Shown here: piece by piece, positions 43,628 to 52,750 of the stretch | Layout of the letters: each line of letters opens with the position of its first letter | Position numbering within the stretch: the first letter of the stretch is position 1 | Source: Acidobacteriota bacterium | GTDB lineage: Bacteria; Acidobacteriota; Terriglobia; Acidiferrales; UBA7541 | Assembly: GCA_003225315.1 (NCBI GenBank) | Contig: QHZD01000036.1 | Span: 1-54,835 of the forward strand | Direction: 5' to 3' | Length of the DNA stretch: 54,835 nucleotides | The notes under the pieces: generated by a model | Told to the model about the DNA's origin: nothing | Databases searched by the model: none | The model's input: the letters and a program-made list of their open reading frames with translations, nothing else | Program-made: the position numbers and the translations under genes

Positions 43628-46018
43628 TCAGGGCAAAAGGAATTGTTGATGACCAGGATGCAGGTTAAGAGTCTTTCCCTTCCAGACCAATTCCCCCGGC
43701 ACATTCGGGGGAAGATTAATTTCAGCGCTCACTCCTGAGCTCTTGGAAATGTAATTCACCTCGACCATCCCCTTAGGGGTTGGAACGGCGGAGACCACGT
43801 TGCGTAAAAGGCCCAGATGAGGTTGGATACTGACGCTTGAGAATCCAGGCGCTTTCGGCCGAATTCCGGCGACGATAGTGAGAAAGTCAAAATTAGGATG
43901 AGCACTCCAGGCATGGGAATCTGACCTTGTTGGCTCGGGTTGCTCAGCCCATGTGGTAAGTCCTAAAGCAACCATGTCCCGCCACGGCTTAAGCAGACTC
44001 AGATATTGATCTCCCATTCCTGCGTGCTCGAGCGCGCGGGCCAGATAGAATCGAAAGTAGTAGGTGGCCTTCGTCATCTCCGGAACGGGTCCGGTTGAAG
44101 TAAAACCTGGGTCGCTTACCGAGAGGATCTTGGTGAGAACATCCTCCTGTTGTTCACGCGGAATCACGTCGAGCCATACACCGAGAATATTCGAATGCTG
44201 GCTGTAATGTTTCTGTGCTGGGGTATCGGCGATCAAGCCATAGGTATTGTTCCAGCACAATTTGCGGATCGCATTTACCGCGCGACTTTCGGCTTCCCGA
44301 TAGCGTTGCGCGCGACTCGAATCTCCGAAGGTTGATTCCATCTCCGCGCCGTAACGAAGCGCCTCAATATATTGAAGCGTGATGGGAGAAGAACCGCCGC
44401 CTGCATCTTCGGGCGGCATACCGAAGGCGAAGTCTTTTCCCCAATCGACGAAGGGCCACCAGTCCAAGTGTCCGACGAGTCCGTCTGGTCTCTGCCTGTC
44501 GAGGAACCAGTCCAGCACGCTCCTTGTGCCGGGAATTTGTGCCTTAACAAATCCCTCGTCTCCGCGATATCGCCAGAAGTCATGCACCATTCCGATCCAC
44601 AACAACGAGAACGTGGGAATGATCTGCGTAACCGATGACGGATAGCGACTGCGCGTGATGCCTTCCGAGATTCGGGAATCATCAAAAGCTTGAATTGCTT
44701 GGCGAGCAAGCCGATCGTCACCGGCAACGCTATATGAGATCAAAGCCTGGATACGCGTGTCGCCGATATACTGCATTCGCTCCCAATAGGGCGTATCCAT
44801 ATAGGTGTCATGCGCGTCGAGCCGAGCAGTCCGCCAGCCGATTTGCCAAATCTGACTTAGAACCGGGTCATCCGATTGGAAGCGGGCACGCTCTTCAAAT
44901 GGGAAGGCCGTGAACCAGGAGCGGAGGTTTTCAATGCGCAGCGGCTGGTCAGCGGTGTTGACGTCGAGCTGCAGATAGCGCCAGGTGCGCCAAGCCAGGG
45001 GCACAAACGGGCGCTTTTCGGAGCCGTCCGGCAGAAATTCATCGAAGATGCCCATGATGTGTTTGCCCGCGATTTCATTGCGATTGCCCTTCACTCCCTG
45101 GCTGTCAACGAGCGCTTCTGCGTAGGTGAGACGAATCGTACTCTTGGCGCCTCCGCTCACCGTCAGCTCCGGGTACGCGGTAGTCAAATGGGACTGATCC
45201 AGCAGTAGGCTGACAGTGGCGTGGGCCGGAATTTCGAATCCGGCGCCCGGGAAGTTCGCCGAAGGCTCAACTCCAGAGGCGCGTACCACGCGTCCAACTG
45301 GTGTAAGTTCCATTTGCATGGCGGGCAGCGAATTCGGCATCAATTGCCAGTTGTTGTTCTGGAGCATCGCTCCTCGCTCGGAGGCATTTCCAATCGGAGC
45401 AGCCTTCTCCCATTTGCCGCGCGAAGCTGTGTCGTTCCAGGACCAATCGAATAATGCGCCATCTATGCGCTCCGCCGGCTCCGCTACGTAGTAGAACCGC
45501 CGAACGTCCGGCGGGGTTGGCAGAGTTTGAACGCCCTTATCCTCTTCGACTTCCCAACTAGTATCAGTGTCAGCGACACTTTCCTCCGATGAATCACCCC
45601 GGAGCACAAATGCAGTTCGATCGCTGACCTGAGCCCCGGTTGAAACGCCTAAGCTCCATACTGTCGCAGCGATCTCATTACGACCCGGGCGCAGAAATGG
45701 CGACAGGTCGTATGTTTCATACTTCCAGTGTGCAAGATCGCTTCGTGCAGGACCGCGCCCTACCTCGCGCTGGTTCACGCAGAGAATGAATTGGCTGTCG
45801 GCGCTGACGTGGACGACAAAATGCTCCGGAGTCCGCGGAATCTCGATCACTTTTCTGAAATGCAAAACGACAATATCCCGTTGGGGCGCGCTCGGCGAAG
45901 TGATCCATTGCGCCTTCCAAAGTCCCGCCCGAGCTTCGGGAGGGAGCTGAGCCAATGCGCTGGTCGCGTAATTCAACGTCACGGTGAGAAAAGTGAACAG
46001 CAGTAGTTTGGTTTTCAT
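43628..46018 (-). CDS. GH78-like alpha-L-rhamnosidase
   Basis: About 796 residues from ATG 46018, where a signal peptide (KTKLLLFTFLTVTLNYATSALAQ) begins; the longer reading adds 11 residues that spoil it. An N-terminal beta-sandwich (WKAQWITSPSAPQRD, FRKVIEIP) precedes the (alpha/alpha)6 barrel. The barrel holds YMDTPYWERMQYIGDTRIQ, a variant of the DxPxRxERxGWxGD box of bacterial rhamnosidases, then WWPFVDW and ADTPAQKHYSQHSN. It would remove terminal alpha-L-rhamnose from plant or microbial glycans in the periplasm or outside. The downstream window codes for rhamnose uptake and breakdown, which supports the call. Confidence 0.85.
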   Translation of the reverse strand: MKTKLLLFTFLTVTLNYATSALAQLPPEARAGLWKAQWITSPSAPQRDIVVLHFRKVIEIPRTPEHFVVHVSADSQFILCVNQREVGRGPARSDLAHWKYETYDLSPFLRPGRNEIAATVWSLGVSTGAQVSDRTAFVLRGDSSEESVADTDTSWEVEEDKGVQTLPTPPDVRRFYYVAEPAERIDGALFDWSWNDTASRGKWEKAAPIGNASERGAMLQNNNWQLMPNSLPAMQMELTPVGRVVRASGVEPSANFPGAGFEIPAHATVSLLLDQSHLTTAYPELTVSGGAKSTIRLTYAEALVDSQGVKGNRNEIAGKHIMGIFDEFLPDGSEKRPFVPLAWRTWRYLQLDVNTADQPLRIENLRSWFTAFPFEERARFQSDDPVLSQIWQIGWRTARLDAHDTYMDTPYWERMQYIGDTRIQALISYSVAGDDRLARQAIQAFDDSRISEGITRSRYPSSVTQIIPTFSLLWIGMVHDFWRYRGDEGFVKAQIPGTRSVLDWFLDRQRPDGLVGHLDWWPFVDWGKDFAFGMPPEDAGGGSSPITLQYIEALRYGAEMESTFGDSSRAQRYREAESRAVNAIRKLCWNNTYGLIADTPAQKHYSQHSNILGVWLDVIPREQQEDVLTKILSVSDPGFTSTGPVPEMTKATYYFRFYLARALEHAGMGDQYLSLLKPWRDMVALGLTTWAEQPEPTRSDSHAWSAHPNFDFLTIVAGIRPKAPGFSSVSIQPHLGLLRNVVSAVPTPKGMVEVNYISKSSGVSAEINLPPNVPGELVWKGKTLNLHPGHQQFLLP

Positions 46019-46146
46019 AAGGTGATTTGTCCGTGCACCGTCATTCTGCACAAAAGATTTTCAAGCCCCTTACGGTCTCTTGCGCAATGCTTTCTTTGTT
46101 ATATCTCCGCGAACGGAGAAAGCCGGTGTAAGACATGGACCTTCTG

Positions 46147-47892
46147 CTATGAGGTCAGACCGTCCCACAATGCCCGTTCTTGCCCGAAGGGATCCTCTTC
46201 AACTTTGCATTGCGCATCGATCATCATCGTGGCGCGTTTTTGCATGGTGTAGGCCGGCCAAGAGGGTTGCCCCTTGGCGCCCGGGTGACCGGTCCTAGCG
46301 AACGTGGCCCACATTTCGCTCATGTTCAACGCGGTTTTTTTGCGATCCGGGTCCGTCCCGATAAGCGACGGGCGCGTGGGATCTTTCGGCCCCTCTACAT
46401 CGACGTTGTTAAACTTGTACCAAATCTCAGTTGCGTGAGCGGCGCCAAGCCGATGGTTCGTATCGGGAACAATTAGATTCGATTCGTGGGTGAACATGTA
46501 CATATACACAGGAGCCGATTTCTGTTCGAATTTCTTCTCGGCAATTTCAATAGAGCCGAGCCACATGGCCCGTGCGGTTGTAATCGCAATGTAGAGATCC
46601 GCCGGCGAAGCGCCGGGCCGGCTCTTGCGATAAGTTGATAGAATTTTCTCCGTATTCGCACCGAATTCTTTGTCTAGGCGCGATTTCAACCCATCATCGG
46701 TCAGTGAAAATATGTCGGTTGCCTTGCGTTCAAAGAAAAAGAAGGCCATTTCGTCTCTGTTAGTTCCGACCATGAGTGGTTTATCTGTAGAAATTGCCGG
46801 CGCGCTAGGGTCAAAAGGATGATTCGGGAGGTAGGTTCCATCCACCACCGGACCAAATCCACCGGGGCGCGAGACTACCATACCCTTTCTTCCGCCGCTG
46901 AGCGTCAGATTTCCGGGGGCCTTCTTCGCCACTGCGGCTTGAACTTCCACCAGTTTTTCGGCGGGAACCTCTTTGAGCTTGGGAACTTCCTTGTCTGACA
47001 AGCCGAGTTCACTCAGAACCATCTTGGCGGTTTCTGTGGCCATGTCACGAGGCGTCATGCGAACGCCAGGCCCACTCTCAATCGAGGCCTTGTTGAAATA
47101 ATCTCTTGCCAGCGGTAGCGCGTAGATGCAAGAAGTTTTTGCACCACCCCCAGATTCGCCAAAGACCATTACATTATGCGGATCACCGCCAAACGCCTCG
47201 ATATTCTCGCGTACCCACTTAAGCGCCGCAGCGATGTCCAGTATTCCTTGATTGCCGGAAGTGGCATATTCTTCGCCCGCAAGGTCAGCTAGGAATAGAT
47301 ATCCCAAGAGTCCCAGACGGTGGTTACTTGCCACGACGACAACATCGTATTGCCGGGCGATGTTGCTGCCATCCTGGTACCAGGTGCTCCCCGACCCCAC
47401 GACAAAGCCACCGCCGTGGTTATAGAACATGACAGGGCGCCGACGCTGATCAGCGGCGGGCGTCCAAATGTTAAGTACAAGGCAATTCTCGGAGGGAACT
47501 GGTTCGTCGACTCCGAAGGATGGCCGATTCGGCTGGAATGACGGTGGGCCAGGAGTTAACGCGTCACGAACTCCAGTCCAGGGGACAAGTGGCGGCGGGG
47601 CTTTGAAACGATTCTCTCCCGAGACGGAACCAGCGTACGGAACGCCTTTGAACGTAATCAGGTCTCCCTTACGCGTACCACGCAGCCGTCCGTAGGCGGT
47701 CTTCACCTCGACAGTCTCTGCGGTTGCCGGCAGCCCCCCAGCAAGGCCACTGGCGCTACCTAACGAACTACTCGCGATGGCGGCTAGGGCCATTGAGCCC
47801 TTACTGAGAAACTTGCGACGATCGAGGAGCAATCTGTTTTCGTCACATGGCATTCGAAGGTCCTTATGCACGTCCGGGAAATTTTGTGTCAT
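46147..47892 (-). CDS. Tat-exported type B carboxylesterase
   Basis: 581 residues. The N-terminus has a twin-arginine signal (RRKFLSKGSMALAAIASSS). The esterase domain shows FKGVPYA, SENCLVLNIWTP, the oxyanion loop NHGGGFVVGS and the nucleophile elbow GESGGG (usual form GESAGG). GTNRDEMAFF should be near the acidic residue and GAAHATEIWY holds the His. Members hydrolyse esters such as p-nitrobenzyl, acyl or feruloyl groups. Between a rhamnosidase and a YceI gene it may remove acyl groups from rhamnosides; this is inference from neighbours. A gap of 128 bp separates it from GH78. Confidence 0.85.
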   Translation of the reverse strand: MTQNFPDVHKDLRMPCDENRLLLDRRKFLSKGSMALAAIASSSLGSASGLAGGLPATAETVEVKTAYGRLRGTRKGDLITFKGVPYAGSVSGENRFKAPPPLVPWTGVRDALTPGPPSFQPNRPSFGVDEPVPSENCLVLNIWTPAADQRRRPVMFYNHGGGFVVGSGSTWYQDGSNIARQYDVVVVASNHRLGLLGYLFLADLAGEEYATSGNQGILDIAAALKWVRENIEAFGGDPHNVMVFGESGGGAKTSCIYALPLARDYFNKASIESGPGVRMTPRDMATETAKMVLSELGLSDKEVPKLKEVPAEKLVEVQAAVAKKAPGNLTLSGGRKGMVVSRPGGFGPVVDGTYLPNHPFDPSAPAISTDKPLMVGTNRDEMAFFFFERKATDIFSLTDDGLKSRLDKEFGANTEKILSTYRKSRPGASPADLYIAITTARAMWLGSIEIAEKKFEQKSAPVYMYMFTHESNLIVPDTNHRLGAAHATEIWYKFNNVDVEGPKDPTRPSLIGTDPDRKKTALNMSEMWATFARTGHPGAKGQPSWPAYTMQKRATMMIDAQCKVEEDPFGQERALWDGLTS

Positions 47893-48001
47893 GTCCTCCG
47901 TCCTTTGTGGTTAGAAGGTCTTCGATCGCAGAAATCGTCGGAGCGATTGCCCAGGGCATGAAACCCACTGCTGAGGATGCCTCCACACGGCCCTAGCTCC
48001 G

Positions 48002-48589
48002 CTATTTCGAATTGGTGGGCGTCTGCACAAGTTCCGCATCAATGGTTAACGTGACTTCATTACCGGCGATGCCCTGATAGCCGGTCATACCGAAATCGGT
48101 CCGGTTCACGGTTGCCATAGCGGACACACCCATGTGTAGCCGGCCTTGCCCATCTTTGACAGGCTTCGAGGGGCCGTCGACATCGAGGGTCACAGGCTTT
48201 GTAATACCGCGGATCGTCAGGTCACCAGTGATCTTCAACTTGTCAGCCCCCGCCGACTCAACTTTCGTCGATCGAAACGTGATGGTCGGGTACTTCTGAA
48301 CATCAAAGAAGTGATCGCTGCGCAAGTCGTTATCGCGCATCTCGACTCGGGAATCCACGGAAGCAACTTCGATCGTCACCTCGACGGAGTCGTTCTTGAA
48401 GTCTGCCGGGTCATATCGGGCAGTACCGCTTAACTTTGTGAACGTACCGCGAACATTCGAGATTCCCATGTGTCTAACGGCAAACTGTGCGGATGAATGG
48501 GCCGGATCCAATTGCCACTGAGATGTCTGGGCTGCGGCTGGTGCAGCAACCATGAGTGCGCTTACTGCCAATAGGAAGCTGGTTTTCAA
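48002..48589 (-). CDS. YceI family periplasmic protein
   Basis: 195 residues. Signal peptide cleaved after APAAAQ. The mature part begins WQLDPAHSSAQFAVRHMGISNVRGTF and continues with VDSRVEMRDNDLRSDHFFDVQKYPTITFRST, both hallmark YceI boxes. The fold is a lipocalin-like barrel that binds isoprenoid-type lipids such as polyprenyl chains. It lies 16 bp after the GntR regulator, so the two are probably co-transcribed, and 109 bp before the esterase. Confidence 0.9.
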   Translation of the reverse strand: MKTSFLLAVSALMVAAPAAAQTSQWQLDPAHSSAQFAVRHMGISNVRGTFTKLSGTARYDPADFKNDSVEVTIEVASVDSRVEMRDNDLRSDHFFDVQKYPTITFRSTKVESAGADKLKITGDLTIRGITKPVTLDVDGPSKPVKDGQGRLHMGVSAMATVNRTDFGMTGYQGIAGNEVTLTIDAELVQTPTNSK

Positions 48590-48605
48590 GCTGGCTCCTT
48601 ATCTG

Positions 48606-49337
48606 TCACTGATTGCTAATTAGCGTCAATCCCGGCAAGCGGTTGCTCAACTCCTTGCTCCGCAAGGCGAATTCGAGATTACGCCTCGAAATCCTTGAAT
48701 GCTCGCGCGCGAGCGCTTCCGCTCGCGCACCTTCGCGATTCTCAATAGCCTCCACAATCGCGCGATGTTGCTCGGCTGCAATAAAGGCCGTGCTCTGTTC
48801 GAGGTCCGCAACTCCGAACACTAAAGCTTCAGGCGCTGCGAACGGGATCTTGCAAGCATGTTCTAGCTCCCGAAAGAGAGATGCACTCTTCGCAAGCCGC
48901 CACAATTCCCGGTGAAATCTCTTATTCGTCTCTAAATACCGCGCGAATCCTTCAAGGGTGATCGGAATTTCCATAGTCGCTTCCAAGGTGAGTCTCTTGA
49001 CCTGCGCTAGCTCCTCGGCCGATTCAAGCCGTTCAGCTGCGAACCTGACGGCAGTGCCTTCCAAAACGCCGCGAATTTCAATTGCGTCCCGAATGTCAGC
49101 CAGGCCGAACGAACGCAGGCGGAATCCCCCGGACGGAATCACATCAAGCAAGCCCTCATTTGCCAACCGTTCGAGTGCGAGCCGAATGGGCGTGCGAGAG
49201 GCCTGAAGCAGTGAAACAAGTCCTAATTCGGTAAGCCGCTCGCCGGGCGAGAACTCACCGTTCAAGATCCGCTTTCGCAAGGCTAGGACTAGGCGTTCGG
49301 TCTGCTTGTCCGAGTTTGAGGCAACTGTAGCCAACAT
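48606..49337 (-). CDS. GntR/FadR-type regulator (FCD domain)
   Basis: About 243 residues from ATG 49337; an in-frame TTG three codons earlier is less likely. The N-terminal winged helix reads LRKRILNGEFSPGERLTELGLVSLLQASRTPIRLALERLANEGLL. The C-terminal alpha-helical FCD domain (DIRDAIEIRGVLEGTAVRFAAERL, then HRELWRLAKSASL and HRAIVEAIENREGARAEALAREH) has the Asp/His pattern that binds a metal and small organic acid in FadR/GntR relatives. The palindrome on its start codon suggests autoregulation. Likely ligands are sugar acids or lactate, given the operon nearby. Confidence 0.88.
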   Translation of the reverse strand: MLATVASNSDKQTERLVLALRKRILNGEFSPGERLTELGLVSLLQASRTPIRLALERLANEGLLDVIPSGGFRLRSFGLADIRDAIEIRGVLEGTAVRFAAERLESAEELAQVKRLTLEATMEIPITLEGFARYLETNKRFHRELWRLAKSASLFRELEHACKIPFAAPEALVFGVADLEQSTAFIAAEQHRAIVEAIENREGARAEALAREHSRISRRNLEFALRSKELSNRLPGLTLISNQ

Positions 49338-49348
49338 TGCATGCAATG
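49335..49348. promoter_or_regulatory. palindromic operator on the GntR start codon
   Basis: CATTGCATGCAATG is a perfect 14-bp palindrome that includes the ATG of the GntR gene. The core TTGCATGCA recurs at 49412-49420 and a half-site ATTGCAT at about 49463-49469. Repeated copies of a short palindrome around the start of a GntR gene fit autorepression. An A/T-rich TATATG (minus strand, about 49364-49373) between them could be its -10. Confidence 0.5.
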
Positions 49349-49442
49349 CTACAGTGAGTGTCGCATATAATCAATGGGTTGCGAAGTACGCTCTGCTAGA
49401 TGTAATAGGAATTGCATGCAGTATGGGCTCCATTCGCCAGAG

Positions 49443-50123
49443 TTACAGGGGTATTACCGGGAATTGCATCGCTATTAGATTTGAGGCGAGCCGAGGCACA
49501 GATTCGTACTTCATTGCGCAGATTCCCAATGAGATTGCTGCCTCGACATTCGCATCGTGATCGTCGATGAAAAGACTTTGCTCTGGCTTCACGCGCAGAG
49601 CCTGCAGGCACTTAAGAAAAATTGCGGGATCGGGCTTGATGAGACGTACTTCCGAGGAAAAGATCAGGTGATCAAACAACTGCAACCATTCTGAACTCGA
49701 GCGGATATGAGCGGAAAACCTCAGATGCAAGTTGGAGAGTAGAGCCGTCTGAAAACCGGCTACTCGCAGCGACCGTGTCCAGGAGAGCAAAGGTTCTTCA
49801 AGATTGCTCCATATCTCGATGTCCCACCGCAGCAACTGTTCGAGCGCATCGTCATCGAGATGAGTCTTGGTGTCACGGGCAAAACGGCCCCAGTATTCCT
49901 TGCCACTAATGTCGTTCTTGTCGTAAGCGCCGCGGTGCTGTTCGTAGAGCTGCCAAAAGGTGGTGTGATCAACCTCGAAAAGTTGAACGATTCGATCAAT
50001 CTCTCCTACCGAAGGCTTGCGGCATAGAACCATGCCATAGTCGAGAATGACGGCGCGAAGATCATACGGTATTGGATGCATCGGTCGACGCAGTCTAGAT
50101 AAGAATTTTAACTGGAGTCGCAC
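49443..50123 (-). CDS. HAD-IA hydrolase
   Basis: 226 residues from GTG 50123, the base after the stop of the oxidase gene; ATG 50081 (MHPIPYDL) is an alternative start. Motif I is ILDYGMVL, where the second Asp of DxD is Gly, a known variant in HAD-IA/haloacid and FMN phosphatase-like members. Motif II is LLSNLHL, motif III RLIKPDPAIF and motif IV FIDDHDANVEAA. The substrate is unknown, probably a phosphorylated sugar or sugar-acid in the rhamnose operon. It is coupled to the FMN oxidase gene upstream. Confidence 0.8.
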   Translation of the reverse strand: MRLQLKFLSRLRRPMHPIPYDLRAVILDYGMVLCRKPSVGEIDRIVQLFEVDHTTFWQLYEQHRGAYDKNDISGKEYWGRFARDTKTHLDDDALEQLLRWDIEIWSNLEEPLLSWTRSLRVAGFQTALLSNLHLRFSAHIRSSSEWLQLFDHLIFSSEVRLIKPDPAIFLKCLQALRVKPEQSLFIDDHDANVEAAISLGICAMKYESVPRLASNLIAMQFPVIPL

Positions 50124-51332
50124 TCACCAATCCTTAGGAGTATTTATGTAGGAGGAATTCAGCGCGGAGACGGACGGACAGCCAAGGAGGCGCAGAGTAC
50201 GTTCCACATCATCACGCAAAATCTCGAGTGCGCGCGTGACACCCAGCCTACCGGCAGCGGCGAGGCCGAAAGCATAAGCACGGCCGAGGAGAACGGCTCG
50301 TGCGCCAAGACAAATCGCTTTCACGATATCGCTGCCTCTGCGAACCCCGCCATCCATAAGGACTTCGGCTTGGCCGTTGACAGCGGCAACCACCTCTGGG
50401 AGCACCCTCAAGGTGGCTGGAGCACCGTCCAGTTGACGCCCGCCGTGATTGGAGACAACAATCGCGGCTGCCCCTTCGTCGATGGCACGTTTGGCATCGT
50501 CGGCCGTAAGCACCCCTTTGACGACAATCGGACCGGTCCAGATGCGCTTGAGCCAGCGAACGTCTTCCCAGGTGACGACAGCCCGGGCAAGAGCAGCCGT
50601 GACGTCGATGAGGGACATTGGTCCTTTACCCGGAATAACGATGTTCTCTAGTTTTGGAACTCCGCCATCGAGAAGAAACGACACGAGCCATCGAGGGTGT
50701 GTAAACATCTGTGGCAGGAAAGGAACCTTGGAGAATATTGAACTGCCCAAGAGCTCCTTCATTCCGTTGCGGGGATCACGTTCGCGCATTCCCGCCACAG
50801 GAGTGTCGATAGTCACGACCAGCGCCGAGAATCCAGCGCGACGAGCGCGATCAATGGCCCCTTCGGCAACCTCGCGTCCCCCTACGAGATAGAGTTGATA
50901 CCAGACGGGTCCTCTTGAAGCGCCGCGGACATCTTCCAGTTTGTAACCAGAAATCGTGGATAGAGTATAGGCAAGGCCAGCCTCCTCCGCTGCGGTCGCC
51001 GCGGCGACTTCTCCGCCCGGATGCATCAATCTACTGTAACCAATGGGAGCTAGAATCGCGGGGAAGGCTAAATCGGCGGAGAGAACCCGAGTGCGGAGGT
51101 CGCATTCGAGAATCGCAACTGCTTGCCGAGGGCGAAAAGTGACGTCATCGAACACCCGGCAGTTTTCGCGCAAAGTGACTTCGCTCTCGGCGCCGCCATC
51201 AAGATAGTCGAAGACAACTTTAGGGAGGCGGCCATGCGCCAGGCGGCGGAGGTCGTGGATATTAATGACCCGCGGAGAGGCCAATGAACGTGGTGTGCTA
51301 CGCACGGTGCCCCGGATTTCTTGTCGCGACAC
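50124..51332 (-). CDS. lldD: FMN-dependent 2-hydroxyacid oxidase/dehydrogenase (LldD-like)
   Basis: 402 residues from GTG 51332. FDYLDGGAESEVTLREN, the FMN-binding APIGYSRLMHPGGEVAAATAAEEAG, VVKGVLTADDAKRAIDEGAAAIVVSNHGGRQLD (catalytic His) and VLMDGGVRRGSDIVKAICLGARAVLLGR follow the L-lactate dehydrogenase/glycolate oxidase family. In this operon the obvious substrate is L-lactate made from L-lactaldehyde, the C3 product of rhamnulose-1-phosphate cleavage. It would give pyruvate. It lies 21 bp after rhaT. Glycolate or mandelate are other family substrates. Confidence 0.85.
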   Translation of the reverse strand: MSRQEIRGTVRSTPRSLASPRVINIHDLRRLAHGRLPKVVFDYLDGGAESEVTLRENCRVFDDVTFRPRQAVAILECDLRTRVLSADLAFPAILAPIGYSRLMHPGGEVAAATAAEEAGLAYTLSTISGYKLEDVRGASRGPVWYQLYLVGGREVAEGAIDRARRAGFSALVVTIDTPVAGMRERDPRNGMKELLGSSIFSKVPFLPQMFTHPRWLVSFLLDGGVPKLENIVIPGKGPMSLIDVTAALARAVVTWEDVRWLKRIWTGPIVVKGVLTADDAKRAIDEGAAAIVVSNHGGRQLDGAPATLRVLPEVVAAVNGQAEVLMDGGVRRGSDIVKAICLGARAVLLGRAYAFGLAAAGRLGVTRALEILRDDVERTLRLLGCPSVSALNSSYINTPKDW

Positions 51333-51353
51333 GGAGTTTCATGGGGACCTAGT

Positions 51354-52556
51354 TCAGTCTGAAGATGCTGATTGCGTTGCCGTAGCGGCTTTGCCCATGT
51401 AATTGCCATACCCCACAATCATCGTGGAGCCCACCAGCACCAAGAGACTCAGGGCAACGAGTAATTTCGTGCGCGTGCCAGCGCCTTTCCATTCTTTAAG
51501 GGCAATTCCCCACAAAGTGCTGAAAATAATGATGCTGGCCATATGCAGAGTCCAGCTAGAAAACTTGAAACGGCCCATCTGAGTCTCACCCATCGTGTAG
51601 AAGAAGAACTGAAAGTACCAGGTTGTTCCCGCCAGAGCTGAAAAGAAGTAGTTCGGGAGCATCGGCGCTCTCGCTAGCGTGGTTTTGTCGGCAGAAATCG
51701 CGGCGGCTACTGCCATTTCCTCACCGGGAGCATCCGTGACCGATTCGAGGATGGGCTCGTTCCTTCGATCGGGCCCGCCCTCGCGGATTTTAGAGGAGAA
51801 ATACTGATAACCAGTGCGGTTTCTGACATTGAGGATCAGACACCAAGTAAAGTTTGTGGTGAATCCGCCGAGTAGTACGACGATTAGTGCCGGAAGCCCC
51901 TGCCAAATTGGCGAGGTGCCGTACTTCACAGAAAGAGCTTTGATGGGATCGCCTGCCGCAAGGCCGTAAGCGAAGCAGGCACTCATGATTCCGGAGAAGG
52001 TTGCGACCAAGAGGCCGCGTCTCAAATCAAACTCCTTGATGGAGGCACGCTTCTGCTCTGCGGACATCTCCTTTTCCTTTGACATCCCTGCCGCTCCAGC
52101 AAAAATGATGCCGAGGAGACAGACGACGACGCCCACCAGTATGATCCGCCCCGAGGAGGTACCTAATACCTCGGACCTGAACTCGCCGCGAAAAATGGGT
52201 GGTATCAAGGTCCCGAAAACGGCGGTGTAACCGAGCGCGACCGCCATTCCGAGAGACATGCCGAGATAACGCATGGTGAGACCGAACGTGAGGCCGCCCA
52301 GGCCCCAAAGAGCCCCGAATGCGTAAGTCCAGAAGAGGCTGCTGGCTGGTGTCTCATGAAGGACTTGAGCCACACTGCGCGTCATCACGAATGCCAAGAA
52401 CCAAGGCGCAATTATCCAGCTGAAGAAACCACCGACTAACCAATAAGTTTCCCAAGACCAGGCTTTTACCTGACGGTAAGGAACGTAAAAGCTTGCGGAC
52501 GCTAAGCCACCAAGCCAGTGTAAGAACACGCCCAAGGGGGGATTTGGTGCGAGCAA
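51354..52556 (-). CDS. rhaT: L-rhamnose/proton symporter
   Basis: About 400 residues from TTG 52556, chosen for an AGAGAGGG 4 bp upstream; longer readings start in non-membrane sequence. The N-terminus LGVFLHWLGGLASASFYVPYRQVKAWSWETYWLVGG matches the start of RhaT very closely. Later boxes: FGALWGLGGLTFGLTMRYLGMSLGMAVALG and TWYFQFFFYTMGE. Ten helices are predicted. A longer cytoplasmic loop (REGGPDRRNEPILESV) near residue 290 is not in the E. coli protein. It is the first gene of the operon rhaT-lldD-HAD and is divergent from the IclR-type regulator. Confidence 0.9.
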   Translation of the reverse strand: MLAPNPPLGVFLHWLGGLASASFYVPYRQVKAWSWETYWLVGGFFSWIIAPWFLAFVMTRSVAQVLHETPASSLFWTYAFGALWGLGGLTFGLTMRYLGMSLGMAVALGYTAVFGTLIPPIFRGEFRSEVLGTSSGRIILVGVVVCLLGIIFAGAAGMSKEKEMSAEQKRASIKEFDLRRGLLVATFSGIMSACFAYGLAAGDPIKALSVKYGTSPIWQGLPALIVVLLGGFTTNFTWCLILNVRNRTGYQYFSSKIREGGPDRRNEPILESVTDAPGEEMAVAAAISADKTTLARAPMLPNYFFSALAGTTWYFQFFFYTMGETQMGRFKFSSWTLHMASIIIFSTLWGIALKEWKGAGTRTKLLVALSLLVLVGSTMIVGYGNYMGKAATATQSASSD

Positions 52557-52644
52557 ACGGCCCTCTCTGTTCTTGAGTCCAGCGGAGTAGATCCGTGCCT
52601 TCCCAGAAAACCAAGCATCGAAGACGGAGGCACGGCGACTCGGG

Positions 52645-52673
52645 ACTGTAGAGCCTGAATGAAGGCCTGTCAA
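52645..52673 (-). promoter_or_regulatory. rhaT promoter
   Basis: Minus-strand -35 TTGACA (52673-52668), 17-bp spacer and -10 TACAGT (52650-52645). The predicted start of transcription is near 52637, about 80 nt before the TTG of rhaT. Strong agreement with the sigma70 consensus. Confidence 0.7.
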
Positions 52674-52696
52674 TACAAAACGAATGTCCGTATTGA
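52670..52696. promoter_or_regulatory. inverted repeat in the rhaT-regulator gap
   Basis: TCAATAC (52670-52676) and GTATTGA (52690-52696) form a perfect 7-bp inverted repeat with a 13-bp spacer. The left arm covers part of the rhaT -35, so a bound protein would block or touch polymerase. It lies between the two divergent genes and is the natural candidate site for the IclR-type fusion regulator. A TATACT at 52712-52717 may be the -10 of that gene. Confidence 0.55.
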
Positions 52697-52750
52697 AATC
52701 TGCCCCTAGGGTATACTTCCAGAGAACAGCTCGCGTTAAGGCGAAACAAT

